DNA of 6,187 nucleotides. Origin: a bacterium (GTDB lineage: Bacteria > Patescibacteriota > Patescibacteriia > CAIQCM01). Position numbers and translations under genes: made by a program. The stretch's first letter is position 1. Each line of letters starts with the position of its first letter. Location: contig JAHFIF010000028.1 of NCBI GenBank assembly GCA_023246535.1, positions 5,129 to 11,315 on the forward strand, given 5' to 3'. Below are positions 1 to 4,386 of the stretch, piece after piece. Under the pieces are notes generated by a model that saw only the letters and a program-made list of their open reading frames with translations, was not told the DNA's origin and did no database searches.

Positions 1-628
1 AAACGGCGCGATTCAAAGACAAGGTAAAACGTTCGCCGGTGACGCGTTTGGCCATGCGCCAAGAATAGATCGCGTTCCAGCTCGAACCGCAGACATAAGC
101 AAACATGAGGAACGGCAGCGGCTGTTTAAAATACAGCAGCACGCCGCCGGCCGCAACGGTGATCGATTGGCCGACCAGGACGCCGACCGCCTCGTAATTG
201 AGTTTTTCATAGCCGCGCAAGACGGCATAGAAAGTCAGTTGGACCGAATCAAGAACCAGCGTAATGCAGGCGACGGAAATGAGCGCGATCTTTACCGGGT
301 CGTTTTCCGAAATACGCGCCGTCAAAAACATTGCGGCGGCGGTGATGACGGCAAAAACGGTTTTGATTCCGATCGCGTTCGAGATGATCGTCCGCGCCCG
401 CGAGCGATCCTTGGCAATGGCGCGGATCAAGACCGGTTGGACGCCAAAATCGACGATGACCGAAAAAAGTGCGGCGAAAGAAAGCGCATACAAATACCGT
501 CCGACATCGTCGGGCGGAAGGAAATGTCGGGCCAGGATCGTAAAATAAACAAAAGCCAAAAGCTTTTGCACGACCGAGCCGACCGTTAAAAAAAGCGTAT
601 TTTTAGCGACTGTCTGATCCTGAGCCAT
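1..628 (-). CDS. Oligosaccharide/polysaccharide flippase, Wzx-like (5' part only; C-terminus beyond left edge)
   Basis: Translating the minus strand from ATG at 628 gives 209 codons open to the window edge. The product looks like the N-terminal half of a COG2244/RfbX-type flippase (Polysacc_synt, MOP superfamily). These inner-membrane proteins move lipid-linked glycans across the membrane for surface polysaccharide or glycoprotein assembly. Visible family traits are an N-terminal VAKNTLFLTVGSVVQKLL stretch (residues 8-24), ILARHFLPPDDVGRYLYALS (31-50) and DFGVQPVLIRAIAKDRS (60-76), a typical 'DFG...R.IA.D' turn. Hydrophobic segments lie at about 12-32, 43-62, 85-104, 113-137, 146-166 and 171-190. 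The family is usually 400-500 residues, so about half is missing. The start fits the family N-terminus, and the next Met is residue 100. No Shine-Dalgarno sequence precedes it. The family call is secure; the transported substrate cannot be told. Confidence 0.88.
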   Translation of the reverse strand, partial: MAQDQTVAKNTLFLTVGSVVQKLLAFVYFTILARHFLPPDDVGRYLYALSFAALFSVIVDFGVQPVLIRAIAKDRSRARTIISNAIGIKTVFAVITAAAMFLTARISENDPVKIALISVACITLVLDSVQLTFYAVLRGYEKLNYEAVGVLVGQSITVAAGGVLLYFKQPLPFLMFAYVCGSSWNAIYSWRMAKRVTGERFTLSLNRAV

Positions 629-634
629 GGAAGA

Positions 635-663
635 ATGATAACAAAAAAGCCGGGTTTTGGCCA
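635..663 (-). promoter_or_regulatory. Candidate extended -10 promoter giving a leaderless flippase mRNA
   Basis: On the minus strand TATCAT (635-640) is preceded by TGT (641-643), matching an extended -10. TGGCCA (658-663), 17 bp upstream, is a poor -35. The -10 ends 6 nt before the flippase ATG, so transcription would start at or within a base or two of the start codon. This would explain the missing Shine-Dalgarno sequence. The site lies inside the terminator of the upstream gene. It is inferred from sequence only; read-through from the upstream gene is the alternative. Confidence 0.35.
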
Positions 664-673
664 CCCGGCTTTT
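643..673 (-). terminator. Rho-independent terminator of the 686-1291 gene
   Basis: Inverted repeat GCCGGG (649-654) / CCCGGC (664-669), extended by AAAA/TTTT pairing, with a 9-nt loop. On the minus strand the stem is followed by a run of six T (648-643). It lies 13-43 nt past the stop codon of the upstream gene. The plus-strand side also has a T-rich tail, so it could work in both directions. Confidence 0.85.
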
Positions 674-685
674 CTTTTGATCTAA

Positions 686-1291
686 TTACGGTTTGACAAC
701 GTACCAGACGCCGCCAACACCTTGTCCGTTGGTGTCCAGATCGGTTTTATCGCCGGAATAACGGTACAGCGGGACGCCGTCATAAATGAGCTGCTTGCTG
801 CCATCGGCGCGGGTGATCGTTCCGATCTTACCGGTTGCTTTGGCGTCGCCGATGGGGGTGACGGCAAAACCGACGGTGTACGGCGGCCACGTTGTGGCGC
901 AGGTGCCAGTACAGGTGCTCGTGTTAGTCGAATCCTTGGTGAAGTAATAGAGCGACATGCCGTCAAAGGCCACTAAACGATCGCCCAGTTTAGCGTCTTT
1001 CACGGTATTAAGATAAACGCTTTTCCCCGGGGAGATTGGGGCGGGCGGCGGCAGGACCGGGCCGTTGATCGCCGGCGGCGGCGTGTAGGTCGTGTTGGTC
1101 GGTGGCGGGACATACGGAATATTGCCGTTGGTCGCGGGCGGCGGGACGGTGGGCGTATTTTCCGCCATGTTGGCGTTAGCGGGCGGATTATAAGCGGCCG
1201 GGCCCTGGGTTCGATAACTCATCCAGACGAAGAGTCCGATGAGGACGGCGGCGATCACGATGATGATCGCGATCAAATATGATCTTTTCAT
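686..1291 (-). CDS. Membrane-anchored COG4315-like protein (Lipoprotein_15 / secreted repeat family) on a proline-rich stalk
   Basis: The protein has 201 aa. Residues 5-25 form one hydrophobic helix after MKRS, so it is probably a signal anchor; no lipobox cysteine is visible. Residues 31-90 are a low-complexity Pro/Asn/Thr stalk with PPP at 50-52, 62-64, 71-73 and 81-83. The globular part (about 91-201) resembles COG4315/PF03640, which has a conserved Y-x-aromatic-x-x-D motif. I see YYFTKD (115-120), a C-x3-C...WPPY element (C127, C131, 135-138), a second copy YRYSGD (176-181), then DTNGQG (186-191) and GGVWYVV (193-199). The family's biochemical role is poorly known; extracytoplasmic location is predicted. 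It is a single-gene unit with a TATAAT promoter and its own terminator. No Shine-Dalgarno sequence precedes the ATG, and the leader is AT-rich. The family call is strong; the function is unknown. Confidence 0.85.
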   Translation of the reverse strand: MKRSYLIAIIIVIAAVLIGLFVWMSYRTQGPAAYNPPANANMAENTPTVPPPATNGNIPYVPPPTNTTYTPPPAINGPVLPPPAPISPGKSVYLNTVKDAKLGDRLVAFDGMSLYYFTKDSTNTSTCTGTCATTWPPYTVGFAVTPIGDAKATGKIGTITRADGSKQLIYDGVPLYRYSGDKTDLDTNGQGVGGVWYVVKP

Positions 1292-1325
1292 AGAGAATTA
1301 TTTAATAATTATATTAAGCGCTTAC

Positions 1326-1354
1326 ATTATACACCTGTTTTAAAATACAAAAAA
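1326..1354 (-). promoter_or_regulatory. Promoter of the COG4315-like gene, overlapping the preceding terminator's T-tract
   Basis: A perfect -10 TATAAT lies at 1326-1331 on the minus strand, 34 nt before the ATG. At 17-bp spacing the -35 position (1349-1354) is TTTTTT, which is the T-tract of the upstream terminator, so the -35 is weak. A 10-bp palindrome TAAGCGCTTA (1315-1324) covers the expected transcription start, and an AATTATT/AATAATT palindrome (1296-1310) sits just before the start codon. Either could bind a regulator, but both are short. Confidence 0.6.
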
Positions 1355-1376
1355 GCCGCGCGGTTGTGCCGGCGGC
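1349..1376 (-). terminator. Rho-independent terminator of the 1396-2034 gene
   Basis: GC-rich hairpin: arm 1369-1376 pairs with 1355-1363, eight base pairs with one bulged C and a 5-nt loop (1364-1368). It is followed on the minus strand by six T (1354-1349). It sits 20 nt after the stop codon. Confidence 0.85.
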
Positions 1377-1395
1377 CGGTCGAGTGCGGTTACGT

Positions 1396-2034
1396 TTAGC
1401 GGCTCCAGTACGCCATCATGAAGGTCGTAACAATGAGCATGACGCCGTTTTCAAGCGAGGTTGCCGATGTTTGCAGCAGCTTCAGGCGCGAAGCGCTTTT
1501 GGCGCGCCAATTGGCGATGAACTTGTCGACATGGATGAGCTGGATGGTCGCGGCGACGATCCAGAGGCTCCAGCCGGCATACATCCAAGGCGTGGCTTGT
1601 TCGTGCGGTTGGTAATACTGTTTGAGCTGCGGATAGAACGAGGCCATGTCGGTCAGGATCACGCCGTAGAACAAGATGAACGAATTGAATTTTTTGGTGA
1701 CGGCGGCCACGGCGCCCCAAACGGCGAAGGTGGAAACGATCCCGTAAAACGCGATCGTGCCCGCGGCATCGAGGTTGTAGGTGAAGCCGCCGAGCGCCAG
1801 CGAAAAGACGACGAGCGAAGCGTTTCCAATGACCCAAACCATGACCATGTAATAGCTCGGCAGCTTTTGCTTCTTCGACGGATACGCCATCATGGCCGAA
1901 AGGATCAGCCAAACGCTGTAGGAAGCGACGTTCAGTTCGCTCCGGTGAAAGTACCCGCCGATTGCAATGGCCACGTATGCCAAGGCGGCTAAGATCATTA
2001 CCCAACGGCACCAGAATTTGTCAGTTACGGGCAT
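1396..2034 (-). CDS. Seven-helix integral membrane protein, possibly PQ-loop/SWEET-like
   Basis: The protein has 212 aa, with predicted membrane segments at about 11-29, 37-52, 60-80, 91-111, 117-134, 149-167 and 194-210. I do not recognise a named family with certainty. Two features suggest a PQ-loop/SWEET-type (3+1+3 helix) architecture. YPQLKQYY (134-141) follows helix 5, where the second PQ motif would lie. Helices 2 and 6 also carry similar strings, SVWLILSAMMAY (40-51) and SLWIVAATIQLI (156-167). The first half lacks a PQ pair, and the loop between helices 6 and 7 is long and basic. PQ-loop proteins move sugars, amino acids or lipids; no substrate can be inferred here. The ATG has an AAGGAGG ribosome site (2040-2046) 5 nt upstream. 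The gene is monocistronic. Membrane location is certain; the fold is a guess. Confidence 0.85.
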   Translation of the reverse strand: MPVTDKFWCRWVMILAALAYVAIAIGGYFHRSELNVASYSVWLILSAMMAYPSKKQKLPSYYMVMVWVIGNASLVVFSLALGGFTYNLDAAGTIAFYGIVSTFAVWGAVAAVTKKFNSFILFYGVILTDMASFYPQLKQYYQPHEQATPWMYAGWSLWIVAATIQLIHVDKFIANWRAKSASRLKLLQTSATSLENGVMLIVTTFMMAYWSR

Positions 2035-2039
2035 GGCGC

Positions 2040-2046
2040 CCTCCTT
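2040..2046 (-). promoter_or_regulatory. Strong ribosome binding site for the seven-helix protein
   Basis: AAGGAGG on the minus strand, 5 nt before ATG at 2034. It fixes that start. Confidence 0.9.
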
Positions 2047-2055
2047 ATATAGTGG

Positions 2056-2078
2056 TTGTCAGCGAACGATAACGGGTA
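2056..2078 (-). repeat. Leader box, copy 1 (shared with 5587-5609)
   Basis: A 23-nt block directly after the -10 hexamer contains CCGTTAT and ends in TCGCTGACAA. It matches 20 of 23 positions of the block at 5587-5609, in the same position relative to the TTGACA box and in the same orientation. It spans the expected transcription start and early leader. It may be an operator, a conserved initial transcribed sequence or a duplicated promoter; the sequence does not decide. Confidence 0.7.
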
Positions 2079-2107
2079 AATATAGCATAAAAATGCGTTT
2101 TTGTCAA
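2079..2107 (-). promoter_or_regulatory. Near-consensus sigma70-type promoter of the seven-helix protein gene
   Basis: TTGACA (2102-2107), 17-bp spacer, then TATATT (2079-2084), with TGC directly before it giving an extended -10. The expected start is around 2071-2073, which gives a leader of nearly 40 nt. It is the best promoter in the window. Confidence 0.88.
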
Positions 2108-2163
2108 TAATAATGCGTATTTAAAGGAAAAATTCATCGCTTGATCAATGTATTATAGAAAGC

Positions 2164-2194
2164 AAAAAGACCGGCGGGCGTACCCGTCGGTCTT
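2164..2194 (-). terminator. Rho-independent terminator of the 3066-2212 gene pair
   Basis: A 12-bp stem with one A/C mismatch (arms 2183-2194 and 2167-2178) and a 4-nt loop (2179-2182). Five T follow on the minus strand (2168-2164). It lies 17 nt after the stop of the second gene. Confidence 0.9.
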
Positions 2195-2211
2195 GGTTTA
2201 TTGCGTTGCGG

Positions 2212-2607
2212 TCAGGTCCAGTACAGAACAACGGGTGTGCCGCCGTCGAATTCGGTGCACATGGCAATGAGGTCTTTGTTTCTTTCGTGCGTGTCATTCG
2301 GCACCTGCAAACGCAGCAGGTCGTGCGCACGGATGAAGGTGAGGCGGTTGCCGTTGCCGTCGAGGTCGCGTGGAACGATCGCATCATTCTCGAACAGACC
2401 GAATTTGATGCCGTCGGGAATGTAGGTCGCCGTGATCCGCGGCAGCTCCGTGATCGGTTCCCCTCCTTCCGGCGTCTCGCCGTTGAGGTTGGTCAACTGG
2501 CGGAAGATCCGATAGTCGGCAACGATCTCCATGCGAACGAAGGCTTCGTTCTCGGGAGCGAGAACATTGTTGTTGCCAAGTAAGAAAAGAACTAATCCTT
2601 TGACCAT
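2212..2607 (-). CDS. Hypothetical protein, 131 aa; paralogue of the 4387-4788 product
   Basis: I do not recognise the family. The start is a hydrophobic stretch (VKGLVLFLL, 2-10) too short and too weakly set up to call a signal peptide. The rest alternates predicted beta strands and loops. The protein aligns collinearly with the 133-aa product of 4387-4788: DYRIFRQL (31-38) with DYAILAQI (39-46), FIRAHDL with FAYARDL (both 91-97), and C-terminal IAMCTEFDGGTPVVLY (114-129) with FAMIKELPGDIPIVLY (115-130, 8 of 16 identical). It is second in a two-gene operon. Its ATG lies 3 nt after the upstream TGA, and its GAAAGG ribosome site lies inside the upstream gene, so translation is probably coupled. 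A terminator follows. That it is a gene is very likely; its function is unknown. Confidence 0.82.
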   Translation of the reverse strand: MVKGLVLFLLGNNNVLAPENEAFVRMEIVADYRIFRQLTNLNGETPEGGEPITELPRITATYIPDGIKFGLFENDAIVPRDLDGNGNRLTFIRAHDLLRLQVPNDTHERNKDLIAMCTEFDGGTPVVLYWT

Positions 2608-2610
2608 TGA

Positions 2611-3066
2611 TCACGCCTTTCGTTTTTTCGCGTCGCGCGCGAAGTGAAAATCGTTCGACCCGACCTTGTCGATATTCAAGAAGTAGGTCGCGGAACCCGG
2701 GTCCCCCTCCTTGTCGAAGTAGAAGAAGAATTCGGCAAACTCCTCTTTCTCGCTTGACCGATAGAAGATTAGGTCGAACATCAACGCATGGTTGGTTCGG
2801 AGCGTAAAGCACGCTTCGACGCGTCCGGCTTGGCTGAAGGCTTCTTCCAAGGCCGTGCTTTCCTTGTGGCACCCGCTAATGAAGATGTCGAAACCTTCTC
2901 CACAGCGCGAGGCGGGCAAGACACGGCGCATTAATTGAGGATCAACGCCAAAGGCGATCACTTGCGCGTTAAAGGCTAGCGCCGCACGGAAGGCCTGGAA
3001 CCATTCAGGGTTTTGTTTGAGTCGTTCGAGAAGGGTTTTGTCAAAGAAGGTCGTTACTTTTTTCAT
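2611..3066 (-). CDS. Hypothetical protein, 151 aa, first gene of a two-gene operon
   Basis: I do not recognise the family. The soluble protein starts MKKVTTFFDKTLLERL and is helical and amphipathic to about residue 32. It continues with hydrophobic strand-like segments (FDIFISG 59-65, ALMFDLIFY 94-102, and the very aromatic FAEFFFYFD 110-118) and ends in a basic tail (AKKRKA, 146-151). There are three cysteines (55, 66, 87) but no paired metal-binding pattern. I chose ATG at 3066 because AAGGAG lies 8 nt upstream (3075-3080). An in-frame ATG at 3147 lies upstream of the predicted transcription start and has no ribosome site. It is followed after 3 nt by the 2212-2607 gene, which suggests the two products work together. 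An AT-rich promoter and several palindromes precede it. Confidence 0.83.
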   Translation of the reverse strand: MKKVTTFFDKTLLERLKQNPEWFQAFRAALAFNAQVIAFGVDPQLMRRVLPASRCGEGFDIFISGCHKESTALEEAFSQAGRVEACFTLRTNHALMFDLIFYRSSEKEEFAEFFFYFDKEGDPGSATYFLNIDKVGSNDFHFARDAKKRKA

Positions 3067-3074
3067 CGCGATTT

Positions 3075-3080
3075 CTCCTT
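3075..3080 (-). promoter_or_regulatory. Ribosome binding site that decides the 3066 start
   Basis: AAGGAG on the minus strand, 8 nt before ATG at 3066. It rules in the shorter 151-aa form over the extended reading frame from 3147. Confidence 0.88.
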
Positions 3081-3110
3081 GTGAGCGGCTCGCTAGCGCC
3101 GGTTTTTGCG

Positions 3111-3127
3111 TCTGACACTGCGTCAGA
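3111..3127 (-). promoter_or_regulatory. 17-bp inverted repeat in the leader, possible operator
   Basis: TCTGAC (3111-3116), 5-bp spacer, GTCAGA (3122-3127): a perfect 6+5+6 palindrome about 4-20 nt downstream of the expected transcription start. Placement and symmetry fit a repressor dimer site. No regulator gene is visible nearby. It could also be a small leader hairpin. Confidence 0.45.
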
Positions 3128-3137
3128 TTAGCCAAAA

Positions 3138-3166
3138 AAATTATCATATCTGCACAATTTTGTCAA
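3138..3166 (-). promoter_or_regulatory. Promoter of the 3066-2212 gene pair
   Basis: TTGACA (3161-3166), 17-bp spacer, TAATTT (3138-3143), with TGA just before the -10 (extended type). GATAAT (3140-3145) at 15-bp spacing is an alternative -10. The start would be near 3131, giving a leader of about 65 nt. Confidence 0.72.
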
Positions 3167-3170
3167 TCAT

Positions 3171-3205
3171 CTTAGGTCTCACCTAAGTCTTAGGCGAAAC
3201 CTAAG
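3171..3205. repeat. Two tandem CTTAGG-N5-CCTAAG palindromes
   Basis: Two 17-bp inverted repeats, 3171-3187 and 3189-3205, each CTTAGG-N5-CCTAAG, separated by one base, so their centres are 18 bp apart. They lie between the terminator of the 3255 gene and the -35 box of the next promoter, 4 bp upstream of that -35. This layout resembles a tandem operator for a dimeric DNA-binding protein. The 11-mer CCTAAGAAAAA at 3200-3210 recurs at 3790-3800. Confidence 0.7.
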
Positions 3206-3234
3206 AAAAACGCCTCATCGAGGGATGGGGCGTT
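3206..3234 (-). terminator. Rho-independent terminator of the 3255-3659 gene
   Basis: Stem of AACGCC/GGCGTT (3229-3234 with 3209-3214) continued by CATC/GATG (3224-3227 with 3216-3219) across one A/C mismatch, with a 4-nt loop. TTTTT follows on the minus strand. It lies about 20 nt after the stop codon. Confidence 0.85.
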
Positions 3235-3254
3235 GGAAGCGGGCGGATCGGGTT

Positions 3255-3659
3255 CTAGCGAGTTGTTTCGACGTACTTCATCATGGCGCAAATGGCGATA
3301 AGCGCCTGATCGCGCGTTACCTGGACGTGTTTGGCGTCGCCGGTTAAGACCGTGCCTAAAAGGCTGGCCAGCGGCTGAATCGGCTTTTTCAAGGCGATGG
3401 AAAGCAGGTACGATTCGTCACGGCCATGCCGATAGCTCAAGTTGATGAGCGGCGTTTGCTGATCCCCTATCCCCCGCCAAAGCGCGATCTCGGCAATGTC
3501 ACCAAGCTTTTCCGGCGGCGTGATCTGCAAATAGAGTCCGCTGCGGCTTTTCATGGCTGCCGTTTTTTGCAGTCCGAACGCGATCAGCAGGTCGGACGCA
3601 AAATCAGTGAGCGAGGCGTGAATCTTTTTCTCGGGCGGCTTTCTATTTCTTCTAAACAA
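3255..3659 (-). CDS. Hypothetical protein, 134 aa, TTG start
   Basis: I do not recognise the family. The N-terminus is very basic (FRRNRKPPEKK, 2-12), followed by a helix (about 14-32) and several likely strands: LYLQITP (42-48), AEIALWRGI (56-64), PLINLSYRHG (70-79) and SYLLSIAL (83-90). A C-terminal helical part ends near residue 130. No transmembrane segment or catalytic motif is evident. The start is TTG, supported by AGAGG (3666-3670) six nt upstream; no ATG occurs until residue 36. The gene stands alone, with its own promoter region and terminator. CTTAGG-type inverted repeats lie on both sides of it (3171-3205 and 3790-3823). Coding status is well supported by frame length, ribosome site and terminator; its function is unknown. 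Confidence 0.8.
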   Translation of the reverse strand: MFRRNRKPPEKKIHASLTDFASDLLIAFGLQKTAAMKSRSGLYLQITPPEKLGDIAEIALWRGIGDQQTPLINLSYRHGRDESYLLSIALKKPIQPLASLLGTVLTGDAKHVQVTRDQALIAICAMMKYVETTR

Positions 3660-3665
3660 GGCGCA

Positions 3666-3670
3666 CCTCT
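3666..3670 (-). promoter_or_regulatory. Ribosome binding site supporting the TTG start at 3659
   Basis: AGAGG on the minus strand, 6 nt before the TTG codon. No in-frame ATG or GTG lies closer. Confidence 0.7.
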
Positions 3671-3709
3671 TTTCGTTGGTTTGAACGAGGGAATGAACCG
3701 TTGAGGCTA

Positions 3710-3754
3710 TTAACTTACACCTAAAGAGATAAAAGTCAATGTTTCAATTGTCAA
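3710..3754 (-). promoter_or_regulatory. Promoter region of the 3255-3659 gene, exact boxes unclear
   Basis: Two overlapping -35-like boxes are present, TTGACA (3749-3754) and TTGACT (3734-3739). The matching -10 elements are poor: TATCTC (3726-3731) at 17 bp from the first, and TAAGTT (3712-3717) at 16 bp from the second. A promoter is expected here because the gene is isolated between terminators, but the boxes are uncertain. Confidence 0.45.
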
Positions 3755-3789
3755 TTTTGATTTTTTTTATGGATTAAATATACGTATGT

Positions 3790-3823
3790 CCTAAGAAAAA
3801 GTGCGACCGCACTTTTTCTTAGG
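3790..3823. repeat. 34-bp perfect palindrome (16-bp arms, 2-nt centre), probable orphan bidirectional terminator
   Basis: Arms 3790-3805 and 3808-3823 are perfectly complementary. Each arm runs CCTAAGAAAAAGTGCG and the centre is AC. The A-run before and T-run after a short GC stem make it look like a bidirectional Rho-independent terminator, yet no plus-strand gene precedes it and the minus-strand operon already ends at 3879-3909. The ends repeat the CCTAAG hexamer seen at 3171-3205. Alternatives are a protein-binding site, or the remnant of a deleted gene's terminator. Confidence 0.75.
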
Positions 3824-3878
3824 TTTTAGTAAATAGGAAAATTGAATGTATTTATATATAATAAAAAATTTTGTATAT

Positions 3879-3909
3879 AAAACGACCGCACTCGGCGAGA
3901 GTGCGGTCG
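3879..3909 (-). terminator. Rho-independent terminator of the methyltransferase operon
   Basis: Perfect 11-bp stem (3899-3909 with 3883-3893) and a 5-nt loop, followed on the minus strand by TTTTATATAC. The arm GTGCGGTCG is repeated imperfectly next to it (3910-3918), so a second register of pairing is possible. It lies 27 nt after the stop of the last gene. Confidence 0.88.
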
Positions 3910-3936
3910 GTGCGGTTGTGCTAGGCTGGTTGGCGT

Positions 3937-4329
3937 CTAGTCCTGGCGGTAGTCGGTTGGCGGTTCGAGGAACGGGGTCGCGTCGACGTTGACGTAGAGT
4001 CCTTCGATGAATTTTCGGTAGACCTCAGGGTCGTACTTGTGCAGGTTCTTGAGGGCGTCGGCCGGCAGCATGTCGTAGACCCGGGTGACGAAGACCTCGG
4101 TGGCATGTCCATGGAACCGGAGACGGGGGTCTGAGGCCGAGAACTTGCTGCGGCTGTACATGTGCAATGCCAGCTTGATGCAGACCATGGCATACAACCG
4201 CTTGAGCTGGAAACGATTCTCCAGATCTTCCACGATCTTGCTGAGCGATAGCTCGACTTCCTCCTGAAGCATGCTGACGGCCTTTTTCTCCAGCTCTTCT
4301 ACCGGGTCAATTTGATGTTGTTGCGTCAC
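3937..4329 (-). CDS. Hypothetical protein, 130 aa, last gene of the methyltransferase operon
   Basis: I do not recognise the family. Residues 8-60 look like long charged amphipathic helices (VEELEKKAVSMLQEEVELSLSKI...), possibly a coiled coil or helical hairpin, followed by a hydrophobic helix (about 43-58). The second half contains FVTRVYDML (80-88), DALKNLHKYDPEVYRKFIEG (91-110) and a Pro-rich acidic tail. There is no membrane segment or catalytic motif I can name. The start is GTG at 4329, supported by AAGGAG (4336-4341) six nt upstream. The gene lies 57 nt after the preceding gene without a visible terminator or promoter between them, and is followed by a strong terminator, so it is probably co-transcribed with the methyltransferase. 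Confidence 0.8.
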   Translation of the reverse strand: MTQQHQIDPVEELEKKAVSMLQEEVELSLSKIVEDLENRFQLKRLYAMVCIKLALHMYSRSKFSASDPRLRFHGHATEVFVTRVYDMLPADALKNLHKYDPEVYRKFIEGLYVNVDATPFLEPPTDYRQD

Positions 4330-4386
4330 GGCGTTCTCCTTTGCGTGTTTGGTTTGGGTGATAGGATCGTAAATGTTCCGTGTGGG

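Noticed and set aside
167..589. Plus-strand open frame of 140 codons near the left end
   Set aside because: It lies wholly opposite the flippase, whose family match is clear. The plus-strand product is a charged low-complexity artefact.
1366..1992. Long plus-strand open frame of 208 codons opposite the seven-helix gene
   Set aside because: It is the antisense of a gene with promoter, ribosome site and terminator. Its product is Arg/Asp/Gly-rich without recognisable domains, as expected from an antisense frame.
2212..2613. Alternative genetic code (UGA as Gly or Trp, as in some CPR lineages)
   Set aside because: TGA ends both 2611-3066 and 2212-2607 at sensible points, before a coupled start and before a terminator respectively, and the genes use TGG for Trp.
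2212..3066. Toxin-antitoxin module for the coupled 151-aa and 131-aa genes
   Set aside because: Coupling and palindromes upstream fit superficially, but both proteins are larger than typical pairs, and neither shows a DNA-binding motif or a known toxin active site.
3067..3131. Riboswitch or attenuator in the leader of the 3066 gene
   Set aside because: The leader is only about 65 nt and shows one short symmetric site. There is no terminator/antiterminator pair and no recognisable aptamer core.
2611..3147. Longer form of the 151-aa protein starting at ATG 3147
   Set aside because: The extra 27 residues cover the predicted transcription start and the leader palindrome, and there is no ribosome site at 3147. 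AAGGAG at 3075-3080 supports 3066.
3171..3205. CRISPR array from the repeated CTTAGG units
   Set aside because: The units are 17-bp palindromes separated by one base. There are no repeat-length units or spacers, and no cas genes.
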